DNA of 64,000 nucleotides, taken from Haliclona indistincta (Eukaryota; Porifera; Demospongiae; Haplosclerida; Chalinidae). Position numbers and translations under genes: made by a program. How positions within the stretch are numbered: the stretch's first letter is position 1; every line of letters starts with the position of its first letter. The stretch covers positions 12,477,734 through 12,541,733 of the forward strand of contig OZ024787.1 of the NCBI GenBank assembly GCA_964017065.1. Reading direction: 5' to 3'. Shown here one piece after another: positions 1-12,309 of the stretch. A model generated the notes under the pieces. The model searched no databases. It had not been told where the DNA came from and saw only the letters and a list, made by a program, of their open reading frames with translations.

Positions 1-1106
1 AATATAGATCGATCAATTCATCGGGCTTTTCTAAAGTGGCTGACTTAATTGTCTAACCAAAGCAACGTACAAGACTTGCTTGCGTGGGTAGGCTCTGCTC
101 AATACAATGCCAATGGCCAGTCCAGTGAATGGACACTTTCGACAGGACTGCTTTTCTCTTGAAACAGCTTTAATGCACACCCATATCTGCTGCACCTTAG
201 TGCATGGGAAATCAGAAAACTTATGCCATTTTTTGGAATCGTTTACAGTGCAACAGCTCACAACCATTGCACTGATGATGCAGCTTCTGCCAACCAGTCA
301 ACACTCGCGATAAAATTATTTTTCATTTTTATGAAGGGTCTATATTCATGAATATGCAAAATTTAATAGGTCGGTTGGAAACTACATTGTACAAAAGGCT
401 ATCTTTGCTAGACCCACCAAGCCATCCACCCAAATTATCAGTAGGTGTGGAGGTCAGAGGCTACACTAGCAAATGTGATAGCTAGATTGATTGCAGAGTT
501 CTTCTTCTGCACTCACTGATGCTACATGTACATTGAGTACAAAATTGTAATAATTATATAACAAAGACTACCGTAAGCAGTTTTGTTTTCAGCAAAGCGG
601 CTACAACATACTCTGAAAATAAAAGTCCATCAATTCATATCCAAGCAAATACGAATATTTATTACAAGTTTCAGTGCTTAGTTATTAGATGATGCGGAGT
701 TCTGCCTGCAGACAGAGTGAATGACATGCTACTGTATGCCATAAATACAGAAAAAGTTGCATACACGAGTCATGACATGTACCTTCAGTTGGTGCTTGTG
801 ATGCTTGTGCTTCAGTTGGTACTTCTGATGCCATTCTCAGTATACTGTCAACAAAATACATTGTGTATTAGCAAGGGCTTATTGAGCTGAGATGCGGTGA
901 GAGGGCATGCAAGTAATGCAAACAGCATAGTCCTGAGCATTACTATAAATAGAATTAATAACCATTAATATTATTTTCTGGTTGGTTAACGCGCGTGTGG
1001 GAGCGCTTGAGCAAGAGCAATCCATGTGTGCGCGTCCAACTAGAGTCGCTAAGCTGCAGCAAGGTTTGCTCACCACTGCGCTAGGGTCCCTGATAGTAGA
1101 GTAAAT
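1..1106. other. No supported gene; unannotated AT-rich DNA
   Basis: I see no convincing exon here. A short minus-strand open frame near 31-267 contains Cys, His and Trp residues loosely reminiscent of a decayed zinc-finger (THAP-like) segment, but the spacing does not match and it is not called. Confidence 0.5.
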
Positions 1107-1501
1107 AGAGAGTTTTAGTTACTACACTGCTGAACGTCAACGGCTGGTTCAGTGACGTCACCACTTATCTTATAACTTGTGTACACGCGAAGAAGGCAAT
1201 CTAGTCGTGTACGTATACAACACTGTAGCACGCACAGTATTTTGTAGGCACACGTAAAACACACAAAAACAGAAACCTAAAGCATGTGCCTTTGTGCTAG
1301 CTTATAACTAACGTGCAGGAAAGCTAGACGAGAGAAGCGAGAAGTCTTTGAAAACCATACGGGAAAACCAGGTGCCAGCCGTTGTAAACGGGAAAATTGA
1401 ACGCGAGGCTGGGGTTAACGGTGGATCACGTGCTAATTTGTGACGTCAGCATTGCCAGACGTTTACCGTTAGTGCAAATAAACGTGTAACTAAAACTCTC
1501 T
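1107..1501. mobile_element. MITE with 15-bp perfect terminal inverted repeats
   Basis: The ends read AGAGAGTTTTAGTTA at 1107-1121 and its exact reverse complement at 1487-1501. AAT flanks both sides (1104-1106 and 1502-1504), a possible 3-bp target duplication. There is no coding frame. TGACGTCA CRE-like octamers lie near both ends (about 1153 and 1441) and a CACGTG-type motif lies between. This fits a non-autonomous cut-and-paste element; the superfamily is not resolved (a Harbinger-like 3-bp duplication is possible). Confidence 0.65.
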
Positions 1502-2655
1502 AATATGTGAAACAATTGTGCTTTTAACGATAGAAGCATGAAACTTTCCACAGTGCTAAAGCTTTATATAAGGATTTTTAGCTACAGAGACATCGCAGAT
1601 ATCTCTTGTGAAAGGCATAGCCGCTGCTTTAAAATCGATAATGAATAATTAACACCAATAATTATTAGGTGTTTTCTTCAAAAAAAGTTTAGTATGCCAA
1701 CCAAAATATGAATTAGTTACTTGTTTAGACACTATGCACTGTTGCACTAACATATCCATGTCTTTATAGAGTGTTACAAAGTGTCCAGTTACAATTTTAA
1801 TGAGCTTATGAATATTAATTAGAAAAATTTTCTAAAACCATCAACCAACTTTCTTGTATCAGCAGACAGGCACCACTACTATATATCTACCATCTCTTAG
1901 CTGTAATTTAATAGTTTGCAAGTTGATTGTCAGTTGTCATAGGCAATATGTAGTGTGGTTACACATATTATATACAGTGCTTTTCAGCTACAGCGGTTTC
2001 ATGTCTTCTTGCCGGGAAGCCATTGAAATGTTAATGAATACCGTTCATTATGAATCGTTAGCACTTCGAGTGCGAGTTATATTAACGTCATCTGGAGCGC
2101 TAGCGTAAACGGTGCGGTATGGTCGATGGCTGTTCGCACGACTTGTGAGCCAACGCGGTCCAGCGCTTATCCTGATGATCTAAGATGGCGCATGGTGTAC
2201 CAACATGACTCGAAGCACTGGACTTGACGTACGAGGCCATCGCAGCCAACAGCCAAGTTAGATGGATGATTACTAAGACCAGCACCAAAAGAAGAGGGTT
2301 GATAGTAGCCAGGGAATGGAGCCCAGGGCGAATAGCGCCACGATTGATCCATAGTTGAAGGCTACACGTCGAGCTAGCTACACGCGCCACGTGGCCTGGT
2401 TTAGATCGGACTCCGCCTCTTTACCTTACATTCGATTCGTACGAACTTACCGCGCGCTTATAGCGCGCGCTAGCTCAATCGATCTGGGCCAAAGAATGCA
2501 TTTCAAGGACTTAGCGAATTAACAGGTCACGCTCTACGCTTTACGCTCTACGCTTTTTCCTTGCAAGAAGTCATGAAACCGCTGTATCTTGAAATGTTGG
2601 TCTAATGTCTAATGTCTAATGTCTAATCCAGCCTTTGAACTACTTAGCACTACAA

Positions 2656-3100
2656 TTAGTAAATAGTAGGGTATGCCTGAGCAAGAATCATGTTACTAAA
2701 ACAACATGTACAACACAATAGTTTTGTTTTATAATTCCTGAATATAATCTTCTGCTGCTCATACTCAACTTGAGATATAGCGGAGATTCTAACAGCTGGT
2801 GAAGAACAAGAACACTCAGAGGGTTTCTTCCATACGCGCATTAGACCCTCAGCCACACTAGACGGCGCCTCACCTAAATTGGTTCCCTTAGGTGCCCCAG
2901 CCTTTGCTGAGATTCCAAACATTGGAACATTATAGGCGGTGTATAGTAATGCTTGTGTGTACCCCTTGTATCATATTTGCCCATAACCTATACTGAGCAG
3001 GTGTGTACTGCGAATCATGTTCCTCTTGCAGCTGTGTAAAAATCTCGTCAACTTCGTCTTGAATAAGCTGACGCTTAGATATCGGTCATCTTCATTCTGA
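2656..3100 (-). pseudogene. Transposon-associated protein remnant
   Basis: On the minus strand, from about 3075, a frame reads KRQLIQDEVDEIFTQ and later YTPAQYRLWANMIQ, then hits a stop. A shifted frame continues with NVPMFGISAKAG and ends with AISQVEYEQQKII near 2750. The style (acidic helix, YTPAQYRLW block, P-x-F block, SPA..EYEQQ helix) resembles uncharacterised proteins carried by DNA transposons in sponges and cnidarians; this is from memory, not a search. It lies on the strand opposite the transposase tail in the same element. Frameshifts and missing parts mark it as broken. Exact function unknown. Confidence 0.5.
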
Positions 3101-3126
3101 CTGTTAATCCTAATTCAGTAGTAGTA

Positions 3127-3402
3127 ATGGACAACTGCTCCATTCATTGTTTGGATGATGTAATCAAACTGATCAATAGTGTTGGTGCTCTCGTACTTTT
3201 TCTTCCGCCATATTCTCCCGATTTAAATCCAATAGAACATTGCTTCAGTAAGGTAAAATCTTTCTTATTGGAAAATGAAGCTACAGCCCAGACTGTGCAG
3301 GAAATAAAACTACTAATATTAGCTTCAATAACTTGTGATGATTGTTGTGCATGGTCTCGTCATTGTGGCTATTTACAAAGAGATGAGTTTTTGTTGTCTT
3401 GA
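3127..3402 (+). pseudogene. DDE transposase C-terminal fragment (Tc1/mariner, IS630-like)
   Basis: The 91-residue frame opens MDNCSIH, the second catalytic Asp region of DDE/DDD transposases. After about 25 residues comes LFLPPYSPDLNPIEHCFSKV, the hallmark block with the third acidic residue (E in NPIE). The N-terminal helix-turn-helix domains and the first catalytic Asp are not present, so this is only the C-terminal third (a full Tc1 transposase is about 340 aa). It lies within inverted repeats flanked by TA. The product would have cut and rejoined the element ends; this copy cannot do so alone. Confidence 0.85.
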
Positions 3403-3612
3403 TTACATGTACATAATAATTATTATTATATTCATCAGTGTAGGCAATTTGAGAGCTTCTTAGCGACATTTTAAACATAGAAATCCAAATACCTACCAGA
3501 CTCTCTTGCTCAGGCATACCCTACAATTTACTAATTGAAGTGATAAGTAGTTCAAAGGCTGGATTAGACATTAGACATTAGACCAACATTTCAAGATAGC
3601 TGAAAAGCACTG

Positions 3613-4075
3613 TACACACAAACACGATTCTCCGAATATATGTAACAAGCAAATGTGAAACTAGTCATCGGAAGTTACAGGGTAGTAACGATACACTTTC
3701 ATTGTGTACATGGTAACACTCACGAGGGCCAGGAGCAGCAAAAGGCAGAGTCTGTGTGTGACAAAGACAATTAATAGTTGGTTGGTAATTAACAGCAGTT
3801 GGTAATTACATTCCTCAGCCCTTGTGTGTGTGTGTGCGTGTGTGCAACTGGTCTATTCGAGGCTGTGCTTCACTATCAAATATCGCACTAAGGTTATGCA
3901 GAAACATGCTACTAATTTAAGGTGGCGGGTCCCCGTTTGTTATGAATATTAATAAGCAAGCTTCTTTTGTCTAAAACATCTGACAGAAACTGAACAGCAT
4001 AGAACTTGCTTTACAGCGTCACAGCATGCGTCCCTACATACCCAGCGACTCTTGTCGAAATCTGCAAAGCACGAA
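3613..4075. other. Intergenic, no feature recognised
   Basis: Contains a short TG-rich run near 3819-3845 and no coding signal that I can support. Confidence 0.5.
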
Positions 4076-4439
4076 GCGCACAGCTTACACACGATGCTGT
4101 AACAATTTTCAAACAACGATTTCTCTATGTGCAGTGCTAAGCAAGTAGTAAAAAGCGCTGTGCATCAAGGCAAGGACATTTTCGAGGGCATGACGGATCC
4201 CTTTTTCGATATTTTGCTCGAGTCGTGAGTTATTGTCGATAATACAAGGAAAATACACAGTGGCTTCCTCGTTATCAACAATAACTCACGACTCGAGCAA
4301 AATATCGAAAAAAAGGATCTGTCGTGCCCTCGAAAATGTCCTTGCCTTGATGCACAGCGCTTTTTACTACTTGCTTAGCACTGCACGTAGAGAAATCGTT
4401 GTTTGAAAATTGTTACAGCATCGTGTGTAAGCTGTGCGC
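4076..4439. repeat. 364-bp foldback element
   Basis: Two arms of about 161 bp (4076-4236 and 4278-4439) are nearly perfect reverse complements around a 41-nt loop. The ends begin GCGCACAGCTTACACACGAT. The transcript would form a long hairpin. There is no coding frame of interest. Likely a MITE-type foldback; no clear target duplication was found. Confidence 0.75.
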
Positions 4440-4869
4440 ATCAATCAAAAGGCGCTTCAAAGGAGGCTGTGCCATCTGTGGAAAACACCAGAAAATTCCT
4501 TGCCCATCCTTCTACATGAACAGATGACCGGCAAATTAGCACACAAGGGTGCAAATTTGCACATATGCCTGCCCCTTAGAAAGGTGGCGTGTTTATGGCT
4601 ATGTATAACACTATTATAGTGTTTTCTGAGCATACTACTAGTAAGTTACTTCAAACTCACAATACGCCTGGACTCGAGTACGTTGAGTGAGTAGAGGCCG
4701 GGCAGAGCACAGAGGCCAGGAATGAATTAGCTGTAGAAAGACAAAAATATTAAGTATAGAACAAAAGTAGGTTTGGTCAACAAAACCGGAGCAAAAGCAG
4801 CAGTAAGCTAGCAAGGAATGAAATGTACAACCACACGGTGAACAGGTCAAACAATTCAAGGGGACATTA

Positions 4870-6075
4870 AACTGAGGCAGTAATGGGTAGACTAACTTGC
4901 ACGACATATTCGCATCACACAGTGGGAAATACACGAGCTTGGTGCACAGCAACTAAGCTAACCAAGTCGCTATCTACAAGCCAACCAAGTGTGTTAGTCT
5001 ACATACTTGCTAACCAAGTCGGTGTCCCCTATCTAAAACACAAGAATCGGGGAACAGTCCATAACTGCTAGACATAATTATGGCTACGACACAATATGTG
5101 CGAACAGGTCAGGTTATCAACTATGATGCACATAAGTTTACAGAAATTCAAGTCAACAATGGTCAGTCAGTTCCTTTCAGTATACAAGCTAATTATTCAC
5201 AGTATATCAACACCAATTTAGGGAATCAACTCATTTTTCACTACTAAAGCTAGTAGTGACCAACAACCACAGATTCAAAACAAGAGATACAAAATCAACA
5301 GTAATGCGTATGATACACGGATCTTATGAGTCACCGAGAACATGTACATGCAGTGGCGATACATAGACGACAGCAAGTCTGACATCTCAAACAACACGAG
5401 GGACAACTATTAAGCTCTAAGTAATAAAGAGAATCCATGGACGAGTTCCAGTGCTGTATGCTAGCGCCATTGAGCCATGGCTTACAATGGAACGCATTGG
5501 GAAGTCATATGCACATAATAACAAAAAAAAACATAACAATGCACCCACAAAGGAGGTGGGCAGAGGACCGTGACCTACAATAGCAAATTGCTATACCGGA
5601 GACTAAACAGTATGAACATTTGTACCACACTAACCAAGTCGCTGTCTCCTATCTAAAACACAAGAATCTGGACACAGCTGCTACGACACATCAAGGTATA
5701 CATAATTATTATTAGAGTTACTAGTGTCTCTACTACAGTGATGCTGGTACTAGTGTCTACTACAGTGATGCTGGTACTAGTGCCTCTACTACAGTGATGC
5801 TGGTATTAGCGTCTCTACTACAGTGATGTGAAACTGTAGTACGTTAGGAGAGGCAGTAAAGGGTAGACTAACTTGCACTACATATTCACATTACACAGTG
5901 GGAAATACACGAGCTTGGTGCACAATATTATTATTAGTCCACACACTAGCTAACACTATAAACCAAGTAGCCATACACCGTAGCCATATCTCCTAAAACA
6001 CAAAATTATAATCAGGGCACAGCTGCTAGGCATAATTATGGCTATGACACATACTACTGTTAAGTGTGAACACAA
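4870..6075 (+). repeat. Diverged direct repeats about 0.6-1 kb apart
   Basis: A block with GGTAGACTAACTTGCAC and GAAATACACGAGCTTGG occurs at about 4873-4950 and again at 5849-5930. A second block with CTAACCAAGTCG and ATCTAAAACACAAGAATC occurs at about 5009, 5630 and (degenerate) 5984. The two blocks keep the same order and strand, so this looks like an old tandem duplication of unknown, non-coding content. Confidence 0.55.
5715..5829 (+). repeat. Tandem repeat, about 29 bp x 4
   Basis: Four imperfect units of the form CTACTACAGTGATGCTGGTA followed by CTAGTGTCT; unit two is shortened by a few bases. It is non-coding and sits between the two blocks of the longer direct repeat. Confidence 0.75.
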
Positions 6076-7078
6076 ACCGAATAGCTAGCAACCCGGCACT
6101 ACTCAAGATTCTACGCAACTACGTTCCTTGCACAGATGCGAAGGGATGGGCCCACCTGACTATAAACACTGTATTCCCCCAATAGCCGAAATGTGCTCAA
6201 CCCTACGTACCCCATGGAAACATAATACACACTAAGGTCTCCCAAGAAGGTGGGCGATATCGGCAACAAACTAGACTAGACAGTATGAACATTAGTACAA
6301 TAAAAAGATAAACTACACAAGCAACATTAAAGCTCAAAGAACTCACTTGGAAACGCAGTGACGTCGGACGAGGCGGGGCTTAGTGCCAGAAGAGGGAGAT
6401 TGTCAAGACGTCGAGGATAGGCGAAACAAGCGCACGAGTGAATGCTTGCAGTGGTTATACCATAGGTTATACACAACCAAAACAAGGTCTCCGTATCAAG
6501 GACGTAATCTATTATGATACCGCGTTGTAGCATATCCCTTGTATCAGAACTTTCCGGTAATCGAATGTAACAGCCTTGTACTAACAGCATTGTTACCGTA
6601 ACTATATCAGTACTGTATCTGGCTTCGCCCCTGTTTCATACTGTAAAATCAGGTCTGAACCAACATTGTATCTATCCTGTATCACGCATTTAAATTTCAT
6701 GTATATATTATACTGTAAAAAATATTATTGATTCATACAAAAAACATTAAAACAATACAAGCGATTGGTTTCAAAATAAAAATATTATTATGAACATTGT
6801 AGCTTGTCTAAAGTAACTTCCTCCCGCTCAACAATGACAGAACCACTGTTCACAAAGTCGCATGACTCATCACACTGATGTACAAAAGAATACTTCTCCT
6901 TTAACTGAGGTAGATGGCATCAGCTTGAAGTTAGTGGTGATCGAATATAAAGGACAGTCTAGATTGTTTACTACATACACCTGCCATACCCTCCATCTGC
7001 TGTACCAAACACACCTTGTCTTTCTTGTACTTTAAACCAAGTACAAACATTCCATACATCACCTAATCAAGATAAAAT
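6076..7078. other. No supported gene
   Basis: AT-rich sequence with stop codons in all frames. A minus-strand frame of 87 codons at 6327-6590 has no domain I recognise and no clear splice context. Confidence 0.4.
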
Positions 7079-9061
7079 CTAGAATAATAATAATAAAACC
7101 TTCATGATGTAACAAACCTCAGTGCCCTCTTCTAATTTGATGAAAGAACTGTTGTGAGCCATTTGACCAACCTGCATCATCACTCCACCATACACAAAAA
7201 CAAGAGCACTCAATGGTACATGTTCCTGTAGAAACAGCATGGAAGCGGAACACAGACCAGCTATAATCAGTTGATACACCTTTTGCCACAACACTCACTT
7301 CTCCAAGCACCATTTGTCGAGTATGCTACATAAGAATATTGCCTAAAATTAATTATATTATTTTCTCTGTGCATTAATATTACCTTCAATAGACGTAGTG
7401 AACCTGGTTGAAATATATCTTTGTCGTGGTGAAGGGTTCTAAGAGGGATACTGTGTACAAGTGTTGAACAGCACTTTGTGAGTATAGCTCCTGTAATCCT
7501 GCTCCACTACTATACAAGCACTATTATATTGATTATGCTCGAGAACATTAAGTTACCTTGTTTACCATCCAGCGACCCACCATCGCCAAGAAAACGAAGG
7601 TGTTCTAGCACTTCGAAACAATTCGCAATGTCCTTGCTTGGTGATTGACGATTACCAAACAATGCCTCACATCTACAGTCATAAGATGTGCATCATAATA
7701 GTTATACATCATGCATTTATCTTACCTTTCAGTGTTAAAAGCAGAAGTAGGCCCAAACTCAATCATGTTATCTACTAAAATGTAAGAGAAGGTGAATCTT
7801 CGGCTTTTTAAGCATGTCAGGAAAAGCCACTCTGACTGCTTCAACAAATTCAACACAAACACTATGACAGCTATCTTTGTTCTTGGTAGAAAAGGGAGTG
7901 ATGTAGGCAATTTGAAATACCTTTACACAAGTGCTCGTGACTGTAAATCGGATAATTCCCTCGTAGGGGTGTTATAACTATTACATATGATTCTGCTTAC
8001 TGTACTTTGTAAATGTGCAATATACATGTAACTATTTTATCAGCATGCAATGTGTGTAAATTCATGATGTAACATTACATTTCCGACAACATTTCTAGGA
8101 AATAATTATTATGTGTGAGGTACAAGTAACTATGATAAGCTGAAAATATTTTGTTTGATAACATAAGGAAGAGAGTATTGACTACACATCACTGTGCAAA
8201 AGCTCTATTATACTGCACTGTATATTGGTTGTATATTTGTGTTTTACACATGATATACACATGTGTATAATTCAAGTGCCCATGGTGCGTATATCCCGTG
8301 TATTGGAACATTATACACACCTTGTTATACACTAGGTATACACGCAATATACAGTACTGTATATTGCGTGTATAACAAGCGTATACCATGTGTATTCTAT
8401 TGCGTATAACAGAATTAACTACCAGGATGTAGGTGGAGCCCGTGTGGTGAACATGCCCTGCCTTTTGTAAAATGGTCCAATTATTAAAATATTGATTCAA
8501 TTTGATCCAAAAATTGTTTAAAATTATTTATACAGGTACAAAAATAAATAACAATCAACCAGTCAAAAATGAGTCTCAGAAAGTGCTGCTAAAACTTGAA
8601 ACTTGCTGTTGACTGAAAAGAAGACTTGACTGAAGACTTGCATGATCCTATAAAGAACATCATTCTGTGATTGAAACAGTATCATCAAACACCATACCGT
8701 GAATTGCTCATATTAGATTGCCCAGACATTCTCTCTTGTCATGACCATGTAGTTACCTACTGCATTAGGAAGAAACAGAATTATAATATCTTACCTTTGT
8801 GTTGAAGACCTAAAACCTGTATAACATTTAGAAAACTGTTTTAAGACAGAACAACAAATAGCTTACTTGGTACATACTGAGCAAACACAGTTCACTGCAC
8901 CAATAACCTGTCTCTGCAAAAACAGCTTAGCAACTTACTTCAGATAGTCCGCTTCAGCTTCCTGGGTAGTTAAAACATTAATTTTATACGCTGACTGATC
9001 AGACAAGGCACCTGTTGTAACAGCACTGTAGGTGGCGGCATAATCACCAGACTCAAACCGT
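7079..9061 (-). pseudogene. Multi-exon transposon-type gene remnant
   Basis: Several minus-strand pieces have clean acceptor and donor sites and joinable phases: 8939-9061 (starts RFESGDYAATYSAV), about 8867-8911, 7726-7774, 7557-7672 and 7384-7490. The 7774 and 7672 exons join to FGPTSAFNTERCEALFGNRQ then SPSKDIANCFEVLEHLRFLG. The FGPTSAFNTE..NRQSPSKDIA style resembles large uncharacterised transposon proteins known mainly from mushroom-forming fungi and some animals (recalled, not searched). The last exon (from 7325) has competing frames, and the upstream piece near 9070-9190 does not join in phase, so the gene is probably broken. It could instead be a live gene whose ends I mis-splice. Confidence 0.45.
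8192..8412. repeat. TATAC-rich palindromic repeat with CACTGTGCAAAAG end
   Basis: Begins CACTGTGCAAAAG and continues with many short inverted copies of GTATAAC/GTTATAC. The same terminus, inverted, ends the similar block at 12975-13236. Either these are two MITEs of one family, or the two ends of one 5-kb element. Confidence 0.55.
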
Positions 9062-9663
9062 CTACAGGTAAAAACTAGACGAGCTATAGGTATACATGTA
9101 ACACATACCATGAGTAAGCCCGCGCATACAAGGCGCGGTGGCTGGTTGTGCATTCACCGTTGGTCTGCTCTCTATAGTCGATCTTTCCACATGACCCGAC
9201 GTTTCACTGGGCAAAAAGAGTGTGAGAATAGCCATTGTAGGGAATAAGTAAAGCTTACTTTATTGTAGGTTGAGTAGTGTGGGCACTGCATACAGTTTTC
9301 AGGACTACTGATGACACAGCACGACCATCAATGGCGACTGAGCTGGCAGCTGGAACGGGCTTCACGTGGTGGATCAATTTGGACAAATCAGATTGCAGCC
9401 CGCCAACTTGACACCGCCTACTAAAGGTGGAGCTAGGAGAATGGAGGCTAGCGCTAGACCATAGATTTATGGCTATGGCTCAGCTCTCGAGTCAGGTTCT
9501 TTTGCCACTATCTTTCTCACAGGCAGCATGGGACAGTTGTATTGCAGTGAATAGCCCAAGGTCGGTCAGCTTGTGAGTAACTGTAGGTGAGTGTACACAC
9601 AGCCTTCACTCAGTCTATTATAACACTTAGGTTTTCTAACTTACAGCGCCTAGCTATATAGTT

Positions 9664-10693
9664 TTATAGTTCCTGTTCGGGAGAAGAGAAGTCAGTATCA
9701 TGTATTGTCCACTCAGCAGCACCTATTGGTGCTGGTCCTCTGATTGGACTCCCAAACACCCTTAGCTTTCGTGGGTGCTTGGAAGCCTGATAAGATCGCT
9801 GATCAAGCTCATCCAGAAGAGCATTGAGTTCGAAGGACCTCCACTCTGGCCTACGCCATTTTAAGGTATTTGCATCTACGCTTTCCATGGTATAGAATTT
9901 GAGTGAAAACATAACAAGTTCATATAAGCATTGATACCTCATCTGACATCATGGTTGGATCAATTTCTTGCCACTTCTCCCTCTCATCGCCCTTGACGTA
10001 CTTTGCCCTCCTGTCCCACACCTATAAGGAAATTGCAGAATTGTATGATAAAATCATTATGTGCAAACTCGTTGTCTAGACCGCTGTAGCCGTTTTTGTA
10101 TTCTGACTCCTTGGATCTCTTTTTAGAGTATGCCTGTACACACTTAGCACTTCTACAAGTGTGGGAAATCATGCTTGCCATCATAGTTATGTCCCTGTTG
10201 TATTGAAACTCACTTCTGATCTGGTCTAGGCTGGCATTCTCAAGCTCTTCTGCGATGGATGATTGCACCTGCATGCCGGTTGTGTGTACTATCAATTCTG
10301 TTAAAATCAATGGTATAAACAATAGCATAATAAGTTTTTGTGCACCCTTCGTCCAGTTTTAATTTCTTTTCCTCCGGCAGGGCATTGTAGACTAACCGGA
10401 CTTGACTCTGTTGTTTTAACAATGAAGCATATCAGGATTATATAATAGTAAGATCTACAATTATGAATCTGTAAAGGAGTCCGTCTTTTTCTCCCTCTTT
10501 TAGTGGGTCTTGTTGGTGTCGTCATCTCCTCTTGTGTCCCAGATGAACTTGCAGTAATAGTTGCTAGTTCTTCCACTGCAGTCACCCTCTCCTCCAAGCT
10601 GGCAACTGAGCTTGCTATATCAGCGAGCTGACTTGAGATCGAAGCTTGCATGCTTGATATCATGTCATGTATGTCTGTTTTTAATAACTCCAT
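9664..10693 (-). pseudogene. Transposon-associated protein, N-terminal coiled coil plus basic and acidic blocks
   Basis: Reading on the minus strand, a first frame starts MELLKTDIHDMISSMQASIS with heptad-like spacing, then a basic tract with TKRGRKRR (about 10470). A block with VRLVYNALPEEKKLKLDEG follows an acceptor at 10412. Then come a 115-residue frame with NRDITMMASMISHTCRSAKC, a short piece reading RRAKYVKGDEREKWQEID, and a last frame with WRRPEWRSFELNALLDELDQ and GSPIRGPAPIGAAEW, ending at 9664. The order matches a family of uncharacterised proteins carried by sponge transposons (recalled similarity). Phases between pieces do not all agree, so it is called as a remnant. No enzymatic motif was seen. 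Confidence 0.5.
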
Positions 10694-11790
10694 TTCATGA
10701 CGAACATCAGTGTGCAGAGGCGTAGCGTCTCTCCTGGTTGCCAGGGAGTGTTCCGACGACCTTGCTCAGCATGTCGAGGATTAAATCTCTGAGTTGTTGT
10801 TGAACTGCCACTAGAAGAGTGCTAGAGAGTTTAACAAAGTGGTAGTAGCAAGTACAACTAGCCATAGAAATTGCGAAGCGAGTGTCAATCAGAGTGCATG
10901 TTGTATGATAAAATCAAAGGCTACATTAGTCCATGGTTGTTGCACTAGGTGTGATTGTATTTAATAACTATTATGCCTGCAAATTGCCAAGTCAGCTGTT
11001 GCCTCACTGTTAAAGTCATGAGCTGGTACAGGTATGACTCAAGGTATGAATCGACTGTCACTAGTTGTGTAACATAGCATGTTTGTAAGCTATAAGATGT
11101 TTTCACTTTGCAGGTAAACCTCAAGTGAACATGCAAAACTCACTAGAACATATACCGGTATTATACAAGATATGAATTGACATGCAGGCTAGCTGTTACT
11201 TTTAATAGACTATAATATGCTTTTAGGCACAACTCACTCTTAGACTACTGGTACACTTCCTTCTAACACATTTTTATATATTCTTGTAACATAATAATAT
11301 CATGCAATTGTTTACTCTTCTTTATGTGGACTTATAAATGTTTTGATAAAAGAATGTTAACTTGAATAAAAGTTAAATAACAATAGTTTAGTCTTAAGTT
11401 TTTTTGATGCGTATCACAAGCTTTAGTGATTTGTTCCTTGAGAGTTAGCAGATAAGAGATCTTAGTAACCCTACAGTAAATTATAAAGACAAAAAACTTA
11501 TTAATTCATACACTAACCTTAATAACAGCCGTCTGTAAACACATGCACATAGTTTGTTACCAACACTGAACAGCACCTGACAAAACCAGGAGAACCTGTG
11601 CACTATAAAGAATAGAGACATGAGTTATGACATGTCACATTGACTCACACATATACAAAATCAGTTAACTTCCTGTTTACAACAATGAAGGTTTTATTAT
11701 TGCTATGTTGCTATTATTGCTACTGTTGCGGGTTTTGAACCATTAATAATCACTCTGCTCTAGATAGTTCAGAATCAAACCAAGCACACA
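10694..11790. other. No supported gene
   Basis: May contain upstream sequence of the minus-strand transposon gene. No exon with both splice signals and recognisable protein was found. Confidence 0.4.
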
Positions 11791-11868
11791 CACAAACAGA
11801 CAACAGACACATGCAGATACACATATACACACACAAACAGACGCTCACACACACACAAACAGATACAC

Positions 11869-11904
<36 letters not shown>

Positions 11905-11905
11905 A
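11785..11905. repeat. CA-rich microsatellite, imperfect
   Basis: Alternating CA runs mixed with CACACAAACAGA units and a short GTGCGCGCGCGC run. It makes apparent open frames in several directions that are not genes. Confidence 0.85.
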
Positions 11906-12180
11906 AAAGCAAAAGCCTCTCGCTGCTTATTACAGGTCACGCGTTTCTGGACAAGCCAGGGCACCTGTGCACTAAGCAGGTACGATGTGCCGGTGCTATG
12001 AGCACTCCTGGAGCCCGGGCAAGGAACTCGCAGGAGGTACCAACCATGCCTCCCACTGCCAGTGTGGGCACCCTGTAGTCCCACCACTACCATTAGTGGT
12101 ACAATGAGACACAGTCGGTGTGCTTTGCTCCCCCAGTACAAGACCAGGTACCCGTTTTACAGATGGGTGGGCTGGAGTAC

Positions 12181-12181
<1 letters not shown>

Positions 12182-12268
<87 letters not shown>
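12182..12268. repeat. (CA)n microsatellite, about 43 units
   Basis: A pure CA tract. The reading frames across it (Thr-His or Val-Cys) are low-complexity artefacts. Confidence 0.95.
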
Positions 12269-12309
12269 CCCATTCACTTGCTCAAACCTAGGCACACACA
12301 CTCAACTAA

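Larger units (their letters stand above)
1975..3612 (+). mobile_element. Tc1/mariner-type DNA transposon, decayed
   Basis: The element starts CAGTGCTTTTCAGCTA at 1975 and ends with the reverse complement at 3612. TA dinucleotides flank both ends (1973-1974 and 3613-3614), the Tc1/mariner target duplication. Long subterminal inverted repeats (about 2537-2690 against 3503-3600) include copies of GTCTAAT in tandem. Inside are a transposase C-terminus on the plus strand (3127-3402) and a second coding remnant on the minus strand (about 2656-3100). The left part (2030-2540) may hold a further insertion. A TIR plus TA plus DDE-type fragment makes the assignment fairly safe. Confidence 0.75.

Noticed and set aside
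31..267. THAP-like zinc finger on the minus strand
   Set aside because: Cys/His spacing and conserved Trp/Pro positions do not fit.
2167..2352. Protein-like frame MDQSWRYSPWAPFPGYYQPS on the minus strand
   Set aside because: Composition looks coding, but no splice partner, homolog or stop context could be supported; possibly an exon of a transposon gene.
8795..8809. 15-nt microexon on the minus strand
   Set aside because: Splice signals are present but the following exon could not be found, so it is not called separately.
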